Shown here one piece after another: positions 35,294 through 44,544 of a DNA stretch of 64,000 nucleotides. A model generated the notes under the pieces. It did not search any database and had not been told where the DNA came from. It saw nothing but the letters and a program-made list of their open reading frames with translations. The first letter of the stretch is position 1. Every line of letters starts with the position of its first letter. The stretch spans positions 120,412 to 184,411 of the forward strand of contig CANMFQ010000011.1 in assembly GCA_947497145.1 (NCBI GenBank), read 5' to 3'. The stretch comes from an uncultured Flavobacteriaceae bacterium (GTDB lineage Bacteria; Bacteroidota; Bacteroidia; Flavobacteriales; Flavobacteriaceae). Made by a program: the position numbers and the translations under genes.

Positions 35294-37369
35294 TTAACCT
35301 CTACCTAATTTCTTTAAATAGTAATCGTATTTTGCGAATTGCGACCGCAGCTTTGGCTGGTCATTGGTGCGATAGGCATTATCTTGCGCTTCATTAAAAA
35401 CGCGCGCTTTTACGTTGTCATTCCATGACATTTCAAAGGTTTCTAACAATTCTTTTTTAATATCCTCGTCATAAATAGGGCAACCTACTTCTACCCGATA
35501 GTCCAAATTACGTGTCATCCAATCTGCCGAAGATATGTATATTTTTGTATCACCTCCATTTCCGAAGATAAAAACACGGGGATGTTCTAAAAACTTATCG
35601 ACAATACTGATGGCTTCAATATTTTCACTCATTCCTTTTACACCGGGAATAAGACAGCAAATACCTCTAATTATTAATTGAATTTTAACCCCTGCATTAC
35701 TAGCTTCATACAGCTTGTCAACCATTTTATAACTAGTAAAGCTGTTCATTTTTATTTTGATATAGGCTTCCTTTCCCGCTAAGGCATTCGCTATTTCAGT
35801 ATCAATAAGTTTGATAAAAGTACTTTTTGTATAATGCGGCGATACAATAAGGTGTTTGTATTTGTTTATCTTATAGGTTGTCTCAAAGAAATCGAACACT
35901 TTATTTAATTCTTTCAAAATAGCCTCATGCGCTGTAAATAAGGTGTAGTCGGTATAAATACGCGCTGTAGCTTCACTAAAATTACCCGTACTTATAAAGC
36001 CATAGCGCTTCATACCTTCTTCTTCCTCTCGCTCAATAACACATATTTTGCTATGTACTTTAAGTCCGGGAACACCAAAAATAAGTTTCACCCCTTCCGC
36101 CTGTAACTGCTCTGCATATTGAATATTGGCTTGCTCATCAAAACGTGCTTGTAATTCTATTTGAACGGTTACCTGCTTTCCATTTTTAACAGCATTAATC
36201 AAAGACGCAGCAACTTGAGAGTTACTTGCCAAACGATAAACGGTAATTTTAATGGTTTTTACCTTTGGGTCTAAAGCTGCCTCACGCAAAAATTTGATAA
36301 CATAAGAAAAGGTATGGTAGGGGGTGTACTGCAAATAGTCTTTGTTCGCAATTTGCTCAAAAAGACTCCCTTCTAAACTAAAATCCTTAACTGGTAGCGG
36401 GTCAATTTTATCATACATTAAATCTTGTCTTCCTAGGCTAGGAAAACCCATATAGTCTCTTCTATTGTGATACCGACCACCAGGAATGACGCTATCCGTA
36501 TCTTCGATATTCATTTTTTCCTTCAAAAAATTCAGCGTATCCTTACCTATACTTTTATCATAAACAAAACGCACAGGATCACCTAATTTTCTATGCTCTA
36601 CACTAGAAGAAATCTTCTCAATAAAACTCTTACTCAAGTCGTTATCCATATCCAGCTCTGCATCACGGGTAATCTTAATCATGTGTGCAGATATGGATTC
36701 ATAATCAAACATGGTAAAGATGTTACGAAGGCAGTAACGTATTAAATCATCTAAAATAATAATATAACGCTTCTCACCCTCTTCTGGCAAAACTACAAAC
36801 CGATCGATACCCTTAGGAATCTCGATTAAGGCGTATCGTTTTTCTTTTTCTTCAGCTATCTGATCGCCAATAATTATCATTTTTACAGCTAGGTAGGCCG
36901 CCGTGTCTTTTAAGATAGGAAAATCAGTAAGGTCATTTAAAATGATTGTCATTAATTGCGGACTGACCTTTTTAATAAAGTAATTTTTAACAAACTCTTC
37001 TTGCTCAGCATTAAGTTCAGTTTCTTTGATAATAAAGATATTCTGACCTTCTAATTCTGCCTGAACACTTTTTAAAATATTGACACTTTTAGCCTGCTGG
37101 GTAATTACAATTTTGGTGATTTCTTCTAACAGGTCCTTTGCCGTTTCACCTCCTAGTACACTTTTCCCTTTTTTGCCAGCTTCTACAATGCGCTTAACTG
37201 TGGCGTAGCGTACTTTAAAAAATTCATCAAGATTGTTTGAAAATATACCTAAAAATCGAAGTCTTTCAATTAGTGGGACATTTTTATCAGCACTTTCTTG
37301 CAACACACGCTCATTAAACCATAGCCAGCTTATTTCGCGATTTATATATTGGTTTTTGGCTTTTATCAT
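35294..37369 (-). CDS. ppk1: Polyphosphate kinase 1
   Basis: 691 aa with the start at 37369 (MIKAKNQYINREISWLWFNERVLQ). The more distal ATG at 37429 would overlap sixA by 60 bases and adds residues unlike the family. Conserved PPK1 segments: YINREISWL, FLGIFSNNLDEFF, the KIKTIKITVYRLASNSQV and LQARFDEQANI region, the catalytic-His segment KVHSKICVIE, the FISTGNFSE box and the IYISSADWMTRNLDYRVE box. It makes long-chain polyphosphate from ATP, reversibly. Its ATG overlaps the sixA stop (ATGA), so the two are translationally coupled. Confidence 0.95.
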   Translation of the reverse strand: MIKAKNQYINREISWLWFNERVLQESADKNVPLIERLRFLGIFSNNLDEFFKVRYATVKRIVEAGKKGKSVLGGETAKDLLEEITKIVITQQAKSVNILKSVQAELEGQNIFIIKETELNAEQEEFVKNYFIKKVSPQLMTIILNDLTDFPILKDTAAYLAVKMIIIGDQIAEEKEKRYALIEIPKGIDRFVVLPEEGEKRYIIILDDLIRYCLRNIFTMFDYESISAHMIKITRDAELDMDNDLSKSFIEKISSSVEHRKLGDPVRFVYDKSIGKDTLNFLKEKMNIEDTDSVIPGGRYHNRRDYMGFPSLGRQDLMYDKIDPLPVKDFSLEGSLFEQIANKDYLQYTPYHTFSYVIKFLREAALDPKVKTIKITVYRLASNSQVAASLINAVKNGKQVTVQIELQARFDEQANIQYAEQLQAEGVKLIFGVPGLKVHSKICVIEREEEEGMKRYGFISTGNFSEATARIYTDYTLFTAHEAILKELNKVFDFFETTYKINKYKHLIVSPHYTKSTFIKLIDTEIANALAGKEAYIKIKMNSFTSYKMVDKLYEASNAGVKIQLIIRGICCLIPGVKGMSENIEAISIVDKFLEHPRVFIFGNGGDTKIYISSADWMTRNLDYRVEVGCPIYDEDIKKELLETFEMSWNDNVKARVFNEAQDNAYRTNDQPKLRSQFAKYDYYLKKLGRG

Positions 37370-37854
37370 TTTCTTAATTGCTTTGGAAAAATAATCTGTT
37401 TTGTTGTTCCTTTTTCTAGTGATGCCCAATGTTCTACATTAAATTGAAGTTGAACCAACCCACTTGTAGGAACGTTGTCAATATAGCTATTTCCTAGAGA
37501 ATTGGCAATATAAGTAAAGGCATGATTATGCCCAAAAATTACCACGGTATCAAAACGGTCATCAAGTTGCTTCACAAAATGAAGTACGTCATTTCCTGTA
37601 AAATCGTACAGGGCATTCGTTACTTGAAATTTATCTAAAGGGAAATAGGTTTGTCGTAAAAATATCATTGCCGTATGCAATGCCCTATTTGCAGGACTAG
37701 AATAAGCTGCGTCTATCTCTAGCCCAAATTCACTAAACTTATCAGCTACAGCATAAGCATCTTGTATGCCTCTGACTAGCAAAGGACGGTCTTTATCACC
37801 TACGGAATACTCCCAAGATGATTTACCATGACGAACCAAAATAAGTGTTTTCAT
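37366..37854 (-). CDS. sixA: SixA-like histidine phosphatase
   Basis: 162 aa. The start MKTLILVRHGKSSWEY contains the RHG catalytic motif, and the second His is in VVIFGHNHAFTYIAN. The length fits the SixA/phosphohistidine phosphatase group of the histidine phosphatase superfamily. The stop codon overlaps the ppk1 start by four bases, a pairing that suggests a phosphate or polyphosphate link. The real substrate is unknown. Confidence 0.9.
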   Translation of the reverse strand: MKTLILVRHGKSSWEYSVGDKDRPLLVRGIQDAYAVADKFSEFGLEIDAAYSSPANRALHTAMIFLRQTYFPLDKFQVTNALYDFTGNDVLHFVKQLDDRFDTVVIFGHNHAFTYIANSLGNSYIDNVPTSGLVQLQFNVEHWASLEKGTTKQIIFPKQLRK

Positions 37855-37904
37855 TTAGTACAGAATTAGGTGGTTTTTCAACTGGTATTTTGATTGTAGT
37901 TCTC

Positions 37905-38549
37905 TTAGGGTGCTAAACGTTCCATTTTCCAATCGATGTCATTCAAGGTATAGCGGATTCTATCATGCAATCGATTGGGGCGTCCTTGCCAAAACTCCAT
38001 TGATACCGGGCGTACCAAATAACCTCCCCAAAACGCTGGACGTTCAATGTCTTTTCCTGCATACTGCTGTTCCAGTACTTTTAGTTTTTCCTCCAAAATG
38101 GTACGACTCTCAATAACACTACTTTGGTTTGAAACAATGGCACCTAGTTTGCTTCCTTCTGGTCTTGATTCAAAATAACCATCAGACAAATTAGGTGCTA
38201 TTTTTTCTGCAATTCCTTTTATAATCACCTGCCGCTCTAGGTTAGGCCAGAAAAAAGAAATACATACTTTAGGATTCTTTGCTATTGCTTTTCCCTTTTC
38301 ACTTTCATAGTTGGTATAAAAAATAAACCCCTCATGGGTATACTTTTTTAAAAGAACCACTCTATTCTTTGGAAAACCATCCAATCCAATAGTAGAAACA
38401 TTCATGGCATTAGGCTCGCTTACGCCATCAGAAGCTTCAACCTCATAAAACCATGTTTGAAAAAGCTGCATCGGATTCTCTGAAATAGTATCTTCAAGCA
38501 AAGCACTTTTTTCATATGATTTTCGGTAATTCCCTAAGTCTTTTTGCAT
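37905..38549 (-). CDS. pdxH: Pyridoxamine/pyridoxine 5'-phosphate oxidase
   Basis: 214 aa, full length. The FMN-binding RVVLLKKY and GFIFYTNYESEKGKAI segments, CISFFWPNLERQV, YFESRPEGSKLGAIVSNQSS, PAFWGGYLVRP, and the C-terminal signature EFWQGRPNRLHDR are all present. It makes pyridoxal 5'-phosphate. It stands downstream of rnz on the same strand after 285 bases, so it likely has its own promoter. Confidence 0.96.
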   Translation of the reverse strand: MQKDLGNYRKSYEKSALLEDTISENPMQLFQTWFYEVEASDGVSEPNAMNVSTIGLDGFPKNRVVLLKKYTHEGFIFYTNYESEKGKAIAKNPKVCISFFWPNLERQVIIKGIAEKIAPNLSDGYFESRPEGSKLGAIVSNQSSVIESRTILEEKLKVLEQQYAGKDIERPAFWGGYLVRPVSMEFWQGRPNRLHDRIRYTLNDIDWKMERLAP

Positions 38550-38676
38550 TCTTATTGTGTCTTTTAACTCGTATCATGTAATAGAATTGCTATAACATAA
38601 CTTGGATTTAACCCCAGTAGACAAAGTTCAATAAAAGATAGGAGAATGAGAAACGTTCCTCCGTTTTTATGACTGC

Positions 38677-38700
38677 ACTCACCTTAACTTTTTTTACCTG
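38677..38700. repeat. Intergenic 24-base sequence shared with 42884-42907
   Basis: Contains CTTAACTTTTTTTACCTG preceded by ACTCAC. The second copy (42884-42907) differs by one base. Further but weaker similarity continues about 25 bases. It lies between pdxH and rnz. Confidence 0.5.
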
Positions 38701-38834
38701 CAATTTTTTTATTATACACCCTAGTTTGTCATTTTTGAGTTTCGTAACGATGGTTATGCAACAAAAAAATGACTCCATTTATGGCACAAAAAAGTTAGGA
38801 CATATTCTTTATTAAAGGGCTACAAATAAAGTCT

Positions 38835-39740
38835 TTATAATTCAAATACCTTTCCATCATCTGCCAGCGACACGTTTTCAAAAACAGTTTGCGCCTCTTC
38901 TTTAAACAAATCTATACCCTTATATCGTGTTGAATAGTGCCCCAAAATCAACTTTCCTACACCCGCATCTTTGGCAATGCTAGCAGCCTGTTTGGCAGTA
39001 GCATGCTTTGTTTTTATCGCCAAATGCGCTTCTGATTCTAAAAATGTAGCTTCGTGATACAAAGCATCAGCGCCTTTTATCTGATGAATAATATCGGGCT
39101 TGTAAGCTGTATCACTGCAATAGGCATAGCTTTTTGGTTTTGGAGGGTCAAAACTTACTGTTTCATTCAGCACTATTTCACCATTATCTAAAACAACATC
39201 TTTACCATTTTTGATATTTTGATACAAGGAAACATCAATTGCATGCTTCTGGGCTGATGCTATATTTAATTTTCGCTCTCCTAATTTTTCTTTAAACAAA
39301 AAGCCGTTGGTATACACCCTATGTTGCAATGGTATTGTTGCTACAGACACCTTATCATCTTCATAAATAACCTCACTTTCTTTTGAAGTAAGCTCGTGAA
39401 AAATTAGTGGGTAATTCGTCCAAGAATCCCCCAGTTTTAGCAATAATGTAATAGCTTCTTGTATCCCTTTTGGTCCATAAATATGCAGTTCTTTATCTCT
39501 ACCTAACAATCGAAATGTAGATACCAAACCTGGCAAGCCAAAAAAATGGTCTCCATGCAAATGCGAAATAAAAATATGACTCACTCTTGAAAACTTCACC
39601 TCACTTTTTCTTAATTGCACCTGAGTACCCTCTCCACAATCAATTAAAAACATTCGATTTTTTATCTCTAAAACCTGAGCACTAGGGTTTGTCAAGGTTC
39701 TTGGAGTGGCAGCATAACATCCTAAAATATGAAGTTTCAT
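38835..39740 (-). CDS. rnz: Ribonuclease Z (tRNase Z)
   Basis: 301 aa. Metallo-beta-lactamase fold: the start MKLHILGCYAATPRTLTNPSAQVLEI and the signature HISHLHGDHFFGLPGL near residues 59-74, SYAYCSDTAY, LYHEATFLE, KHATAKQAASIA and LILGHYSTRY with further metal ligands. The length (about 300 aa) is that of the bacterial short form. It processes 3' ends of tRNA precursors lacking an encoded CCA. It is followed 209 bases upstream on the minus strand by the STAS-like and pyrB genes. Confidence 0.96.
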   Translation of the reverse strand: MKLHILGCYAATPRTLTNPSAQVLEIKNRMFLIDCGEGTQVQLRKSEVKFSRVSHIFISHLHGDHFFGLPGLVSTFRLLGRDKELHIYGPKGIQEAITLLLKLGDSWTNYPLIFHELTSKESEVIYEDDKVSVATIPLQHRVYTNGFLFKEKLGERKLNIASAQKHAIDVSLYQNIKNGKDVVLDNGEIVLNETVSFDPPKPKSYAYCSDTAYKPDIIHQIKGADALYHEATFLESEAHLAIKTKHATAKQAASIAKDAGVGKLILGHYSTRYKGIDLFKEEAQTVFENVSLADDGKVFEL

Positions 39741-39949
39741 AACTATGGGCGTTTAATCGTGTGAAATTTTAAAAAAGACCTTAAAAATTTTAAATTGTTG
39801 GGCATTAAATACCAAATAAACAGCAGTAAATTACCTTGGCACTGCTATTAGGCGTGAAATGTAACAACGTTCAATTTAAAGCTGTGTTCTATTGGTTTTG
39901 GTTTTGCCCAAAGGCTTTGGCTATATAACAACCACTATATCTTGGCTCT

Positions 39950-40282
39950 CTAAAAGCCCAAATCTCTTTCTATCTCTTCCATTTCAATAATATCATGAGC
40001 CTCCTTAATAGTGGGAACGACTACAATTTCTTCGGGCACATCATCATAAGCCACTTTATTAGTCACTAAAACGAAAGATTTATTGGCACTTTTATGCGTG
40101 TTTGACAACTGTAAAAACTCTAAAACATCGCCTGTTGTTAATTTTGAAAAAGAAAACAAATTAATAATTAGATGATCGTTTTTAATATCAGGGTAAGCCT
40201 TGTTTAGATTGTCTAAAAACGTTTGCAAGTCTATATTTTCTTGAAATACTATAGTTGTGTTTCCTACTTTATCAAAAATCAT
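39950..40282 (-). CDS. STAS-like conserved hypothetical protein
   Basis: 110 aa. Alternating strands and helices (VGNTTIVFQ, HLIINLFSFSKLTTGDVLEFLQL, KSFVLVTN, EIVVVPTIKEAHDIIEME) with an anti-sigma-antagonist-like pattern, and an acidic C-terminus. It resembles short flavobacterial proteins found between rnz and pyrB that are sometimes annotated as ribonuclease Z by association; no nuclease motif is present. It follows pyrB after 6 bases, so it is probably cotranscribed. The function is unknown. Confidence 0.75.
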   Translation of the reverse strand: MIFDKVGNTTIVFQENIDLQTFLDNLNKAYPDIKNDHLIINLFSFSKLTTGDVLEFLQLSNTHKSANKSFVLVTNKVAYDDVPEEIVVVPTIKEAHDIIEMEEIERDLGF

Positions 40283-40288
40283 AATTAC

Positions 40289-41215
40289 TTATTTTATTTT
40301 AGAAGCTAATAAATAGATAACGGCCATACGAATAGCCACCCCATTTTCTACCTGATTAAGAATAATTGATTGTTTAGAATCAGCAACATCACTTGTAATT
40401 TCTACTCCCCTATTTATAGGACCCGGGTGCATAATTACGATTTCTTTATCAAGACTATCTAATAGTGCTTTATTCACACCAAATTGCTGCGTATATTCAC
40501 GTGTTGTTGGAAAATAACTAATATCTAATCGCTCATTTTGAATACGGAGCATATTCGCTACATCACACCAATTTAAAGCCTTTCGCAAATCAGTCTCTAC
40601 CCCTACTCCTAATGATTCAATATATTTAGGAAGCAGTGTTTTAGGGCCGCAAACTTTCACATTAGCACCCTGTAATTTTAGCGCAAAAATATTAGATAAG
40701 GCAACACGAGAATGAAGAATATCACCCACAATGACCACATTTTTTCCAGCTACATCGCCTAACTTTTCGCGAATAGAGAAAGAATCTAATAAGGCTTGGG
40801 TTGGATGCTCATGTGCCCCATCGCCTGCATTTACTATTGCTGCACTCACATGCTTAGACAAGAATATACCTGCTCCCGGATTTGGATGCCTCATCACCAC
40901 CATATCAACTTTCATTGATAGAATATTATTGACGGTATCAATTAGCGTTTCGCCCTTTTTTACTGATGATTGCCCTGCTGAAAAATTAATCACATCTGCT
41001 GAAAGTCGCTTTTCAGCTAGTTCAAATGATAATTTTGTTCGCGTACTATTTTCAAAGAAAATATTGGCAATAGTAATATCACGTAATGAAGGTACTTTCT
41101 TTATTGAACGATTGATGACCTCTTTAAAATGGTCGGCAGTTTCAAAAATGAGCTGAATATCCTTTTCATTTAGATATTTAATCCCCAACAAGTGCTGTAC
41201 ACTTAGCTCACTCAT
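40289..41215 (-). CDS. pyrB: Aspartate carbamoyltransferase catalytic subunit
   Basis: 308 aa. Carbamoyl-phosphate-binding FFENSTRTKLSFE near residues 53-65, the flexible HPNPGAGIFL loop, the DGAHEHPTQALLDSFSI segment, LSNIFALKLQGANV, and MHPGPINRGVEI near the C-terminus are the ATCase hallmarks. No regulatory chain (PyrI) is present. It catalyses the first committed step of pyrimidine synthesis. One base separates its ATG from the pyrR stop. Confidence 0.97.
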   Translation of the reverse strand: MSELSVQHLLGIKYLNEKDIQLIFETADHFKEVINRSIKKVPSLRDITIANIFFENSTRTKLSFELAEKRLSADVINFSAGQSSVKKGETLIDTVNNILSMKVDMVVMRHPNPGAGIFLSKHVSAAIVNAGDGAHEHPTQALLDSFSIREKLGDVAGKNVVIVGDILHSRVALSNIFALKLQGANVKVCGPKTLLPKYIESLGVGVETDLRKALNWCDVANMLRIQNERLDISYFPTTREYTQQFGVNKALLDSLDKEIVIMHPGPINRGVEITSDVADSKQSIILNQVENGVAIRMAVIYLLASKIK

Positions 41216-41216
41216 A

Positions 41217-41756
41217 TTATTTATTTATCAAATAGATTACGTCTTCTCCGTCATTCTCCTTCCACATCACCTTTACTTTTTCATTATTTATAGCATCAAC
41301 CTGTCGACCTCTATAGTTGGGTTGAATGGGCAAATGCCTACTAAACCTCCTGTCAATCAACGTAAGTAGCTCTACATCTTTGGGTCTACCAAAAGATTGT
41401 AAAGCCGTTAAAGCGGCATTAATGCTACGTCCAGTGTATAATACATCATCAATAAGCACCACGTTTTTATCTTCTACTAAGAAATCTATCGTTGTTTCTG
41501 TCGCTGCCAACGTTTTATCACCACGACGAAAATCATCTCTGTAGAACGTAATATCTAAAAAACCAAGGTCAATATGCTTAACGCCATATTCCGACTTTAA
41601 AATTTGACTAAGCCTTTCTGCAACAAAGGTACCTCTTGGCTGTATACCAATGAGCACCGTATCTGCAAAATCCAAATGGTTTTCAAGAAGTTGGCAAGCC
41701 AAACGATGAAGAATAATATTGATTTCCTTTTCGGAAAGTAGTACTTTTTGACTCAT
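41217..41756 (-). CDS. pyrR: Bifunctional PyrR (pyrimidine operon regulator / uracil phosphoribosyltransferase)
   Basis: 179 aa with the start at 41756 (MSQKVLLSEKEINIILHRLACQLLENH), as in other members. A more upstream ATG at 41816 gives 20 non-family residues. The PRPP-binding VVLIDDVLYTGRSINAAL loop is near residues 97-113, and the RPKDVELLTLIDRR segment follows. PyrR controls pyr genes by RNA binding in Bacillus. Whether RNA control exists here is unknown and no attenuator is obvious. The gene order pyrR-pyrB-STAS-like suggests one operon. Confidence 0.95.
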   Translation of the reverse strand: MSQKVLLSEKEINIILHRLACQLLENHLDFADTVLIGIQPRGTFVAERLSQILKSEYGVKHIDLGFLDITFYRDDFRRGDKTLAATETTIDFLVEDKNVVLIDDVLYTGRSINAALTALQSFGRPKDVELLTLIDRRFSRHLPIQPNYRGRQVDAINNEKVKVMWKENDGEDVIYLINK

Positions 41757-41875
41757 AAGTGGATGTGAATCCTTTTGAAAACAAAAATAAGAAATTCTTA
41801 GTAAACTTATCACCATCTTCTGTGATTACCTTATTAAAACCAATTTTATAGAAAAAAGTTTGTTTTTACAAAAAA

Positions 41876-41899
41876 GTATTTAGATATTTATCTAAATAC
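41876..41899. promoter_or_regulatory. Perfect 24-base palindrome, probable SdpR/ArsR-type operator
   Basis: Arms GTATTTAGATA (41876-41886) and TATCTAAATAC (41889-41899) are exact reverse complements with a 2-base centre. It ends 13 bases before the sdpR ATG, as expected for an autorepressor operator of the ArsR family. Confidence 0.7.
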
Positions 41900-41912
41900 C
41901 TAAACACACGAA

Positions 41913-42167
41913 ATGAACACTCTTTTTAAAGCACTTAACGACGAGACGCGAAGGCAGATTTTAGAATTGCTGAAAGAGAAAGATATGAATGCTGGAGAAA
42001 TTGCAGCTAAGTTTACTATTTCAAAACCCAGTATTTCACATCACCTTGATATACTTAAAAGAGCAGACTTAATAACTAGTGAGAAAAAGGGACAATTTAT
42101 AGCATATACCTTAAACACAACCATTTTAGAAGATGTAATAAACTGGATACTAACCCTTAAAAAATAA
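41913..42167 (+). CDS. sdpR: ArsR-family transcriptional regulator, SdpR type (autorepressor)
   Basis: 84 aa. Winged helix-turn-helix with NDETRRQILELLKEKDMNAGEIAAKF near residues 8-33 and KPSISHHLDILKRADLI near 38-54. Short ArsR proteins of this kind, directly followed by SdpI, control an immunity gene. A perfect palindrome lies directly upstream. Only three bases separate its stop codon from the sdpI ATG, so the two genes are coupled. No metal-sensing cysteines are visible. Confidence 0.92.
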   Translation: MNTLFKALNDETRRQILELLKEKDMNAGEIAAKFTISKPSISHHLDILKRADLITSEKKGQFIAYTLNTTILEDVINWILTLKK

Positions 42168-42170
42168 ACT

Positions 42171-42815
42171 ATGAAATTAAAAAGAGAGCTTCCGCTAATA
42201 GGGATTGTACTATTACCTTTTATTTATTTGGCATACGTTTGGAAATCATTACCCGAAAAGGTGCCGATGCACTACACTATTGATGGCGAAATAGACCGCT
42301 ATGGAGACAAAACAGAACTAATAATGATACCGTTCTTATTACCTTTTCTTATCTACATTATATTTTTAGTTATTCCTAAAATTGACCCTAAAAATAAACT
42401 ACATAAAATGGGGAATAAATACCAGAACATAAAGGTTTTACTAACCATTTTCATGTCAATTTTAGCGCTATTTATAATCCATTCTACCCAAAATGAATCT
42501 TTTACAAATACCAACTATATTGTCTTATTAATTGGCGTATTGTATATCATTTTAGGAAACTATTTTAAAACCATACAAGCAAATTATTTCATAGGAATTA
42601 GAACCCCTTGGACTTTGGAAAATGAAACGGTATGGAAAGCGACACACAAATTAGCCGGAAAAATGTGGTTTATAGGTGGTATTATTGTTGTGCTATCAAG
42701 TTTGATTTTAAGTAATAGGCCAAACTTCATGGTATTCATCAGTATTACCGCCATCATATCACTAATTCCTATAGTTTATTCCTATTTCAATTTTCAGAAG
42801 CTAACAAAAACATAA
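42171..42815 (+). CDS. sdpI: SdpI-like immunity/membrane protein with DUF1648 domain
   Basis: 214 aa. The first part is DUF1648 (LPLIGIVLLPFIYLAYVWKSLPEKVPMHYTIDGEIDRYG). The second part has the SdpI segment FKTIQANYFIGIRTPWTLENETVWKATHKLAGKMWFIGG. There are six predicted helices. In Bacillus subtilis SdpI protects against the SdpC killing factor and pulls SdpR to the membrane. No toxin gene (SdpC) is nearby in this window, so it may serve as immunity against foreign toxins or in membrane homeostasis. Confidence 0.88.
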   Translation: MKLKRELPLIGIVLLPFIYLAYVWKSLPEKVPMHYTIDGEIDRYGDKTELIMIPFLLPFLIYIIFLVIPKIDPKNKLHKMGNKYQNIKVLLTIFMSILALFIIHSTQNESFTNTNYIVLLIGVLYIILGNYFKTIQANYFIGIRTPWTLENETVWKATHKLAGKMWFIGGIIVVLSSLILSNRPNFMVFISITAIISLIPIVYSYFNFQKLTKT

Positions 42816-42883
42816 ACCCGCTTTTGGTATTAGAACTCCGTATTGAGAGGTTAAAACAATGAAATTATCAGAACATACTATGA

Positions 42884-42907
42884 ACTCATCTTAACTTTTT
42901 TTACCTG
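42884..42907. repeat. Second copy of the 24-base intergenic sequence of 38677-38700
   Basis: ACTCAT followed by CTTAACTTTTTTTACCTG, one base different from the copy at 38677-38700. It lies in the short region before the alpha/beta hydrolase gene at 42995. Confidence 0.5.
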
Positions 42908-42994
42908 TATCTTATGCATTTTGCACCCCAATTTTCGGTTCCAAACAAAAGTCAAGACAAGCTTCTAAAAGAAAAAAATACTAAAAAATAGCAA

Positions 42995-44392
42995 ATGAGA
43001 CACTTTTCAATTTTCCTGCTCACCGTATTAGCCACATGTTCTATTAACGCTCAACATATAACCGGACAATGGAATGGCGTTTTAAAAATACAGGGTATAC
43101 AATTAAGAGTTGTTTTTAATATTACCGAGACCAGTGATGGGCTTAGCGCAACAATGGACAGTCCAGACCAAGGCGCAAATGGTATTCCCGTAACGACAAC
43201 CACTTTTGATAATTCAAAAATAACATTTGAAATTCCCGTAGCAACTATTCAATATACAGGAGAACTAATAGAGAATGAAATTGTAGGCACGTTTAAACAA
43301 AATGGTCAAGAATTTCCAATGAATTTATCAAGGAAGTCTATTGAAAAGAAAAAACTTCTAAGACCACAAGAACCCATACAACCGTATCCCTATTATAGTG
43401 AAGACCTCACCTTTGAAAACAAAAAGGCAGGTATTAAGCTAGCAGGCACATTGACATTGCCCAACAAAGATGGCTTTTTTCCTGCCGTAATCTTAATAAG
43501 TGGAAGTGGCCCGCAAAACAGAAACGAAGAACTATTAGGTCACAAACCTTTTCTTGTTTTGGCTGACCATTTAACAAGAAATGGCATCGCAGTTTTACGG
43601 TATGACGACAGAGGAACTGCTGCTTCCGAAGGTGATTTTACTACCGCTACAAGCTTCGATTTCGCTACAGATGTTGAAGCAGCAATCACTTATTTGAAGA
43701 CGAGAAAAGAAATACATAAAAAGAAAATTGGCTTAATTGGGCATAGTGAAGGTGGCATAATTGCACCAATGGTAGCCAGTAAATCTAAAGATATTGCCTT
43801 TATTGTTTTGTTGGCAGGTACTGGTATTCAAGGCGACCAGTTACTTTTATTACAGCAAAAATTAATAGGAAAAGGTGCTGGACTAAGTGATGCGGATTTA
43901 CAAAAAAACGAAGCAATCAACAGAAAGGTATTTGATGTTGCAAAGCAATCAGAAAATATAATGCAACTTGATAGTGCTTTACGTACATACTTGAAACAAG
44001 CTTTAAAAGACAATGCGTATACTGGAAAACCCTCTGGAATGTCTGATGATGATTTTGTGGAATTGCAAGTAAAACAAATCGCAAACCCATGGATGCATTA
44101 TTTTATCAGGTACAACCCGGCACCAGCATTAGAAAAAGTGCGCTGTGCTGTCTTAGCCCTCAATGGCGAAAAAGATGTACAGGTACCTGCGAAAGAAAAT
44201 TTAGACGCTATAGGAAAAGCCTTGGCAAAAGGAGGCAATAAAAAGGTTACCTTAAAGGCACTCCCCAATCAAAATCATTTATTTCAAGAGTGTGAAACTG
44301 GTTTACTAAATGAGTACGGAACAATAGAACAAACATTTTCACCGAAAACCCTACAAATAATAAGTGATTGGATTATAGCCCATACAAAGTAA
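42995..44392 (+). CDS. Secreted alpha/beta hydrolase with N-terminal beta domain
   Basis: 465 aa. Signal peptide at about residues 1-19 (MRHFSIFLLTVLATCSINAQ). A beta-rich N-terminal domain of about 100 residues (TGQWNGVLKIQGIQLRVVF and GTFKQNGQEFPMNL) of a type common before this hydrolase group comes next. The hydrolase domain has the nucleophile elbow GHSEGG near residue 249, an acid Asp in ALNGEKDVQVPAKEN near 394, and the catalytic His in NQNHLFQE near 428. It is related to S9-like peptidases and esterases. The substrate is unknown. It has its own gap of 179 bases upstream, with a shared 24-base repeat. Confidence 0.88.
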   Translation: MRHFSIFLLTVLATCSINAQHITGQWNGVLKIQGIQLRVVFNITETSDGLSATMDSPDQGANGIPVTTTTFDNSKITFEIPVATIQYTGELIENEIVGTFKQNGQEFPMNLSRKSIEKKKLLRPQEPIQPYPYYSEDLTFENKKAGIKLAGTLTLPNKDGFFPAVILISGSGPQNRNEELLGHKPFLVLADHLTRNGIAVLRYDDRGTAASEGDFTTATSFDFATDVEAAITYLKTRKEIHKKKIGLIGHSEGGIIAPMVASKSKDIAFIVLLAGTGIQGDQLLLLQQKLIGKGAGLSDADLQKNEAINRKVFDVAKQSENIMQLDSALRTYLKQALKDNAYTGKPSGMSDDDFVELQVKQIANPWMHYFIRYNPAPALEKVRCAVLALNGEKDVQVPAKENLDAIGKALAKGGNKKVTLKALPNQNHLFQECETGLLNEYGTIEQTFSPKTLQIISDWIIAHTK

Positions 44393-44544
44393 AAAATTAA
44401 AATTAGCTTTCTCATAGCTATTATGAAACATAGAAAATACTGTTATACTATCCTCTACAGAGCAATAACACTTTTTAACTAAGCATACTTAATTTCATAT
44501 CTTTACACAAAAAAGTACGCTCTAGTAATCATTATCATTTCACA

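Noticed and set aside
35294..37429. Longer ppk1 start at 37429
   Set aside because: The extra 20 residues overlap sixA and lack similarity to the family start. 37369 gives the conserved YINREISWL start and a clean ATGA overlap.
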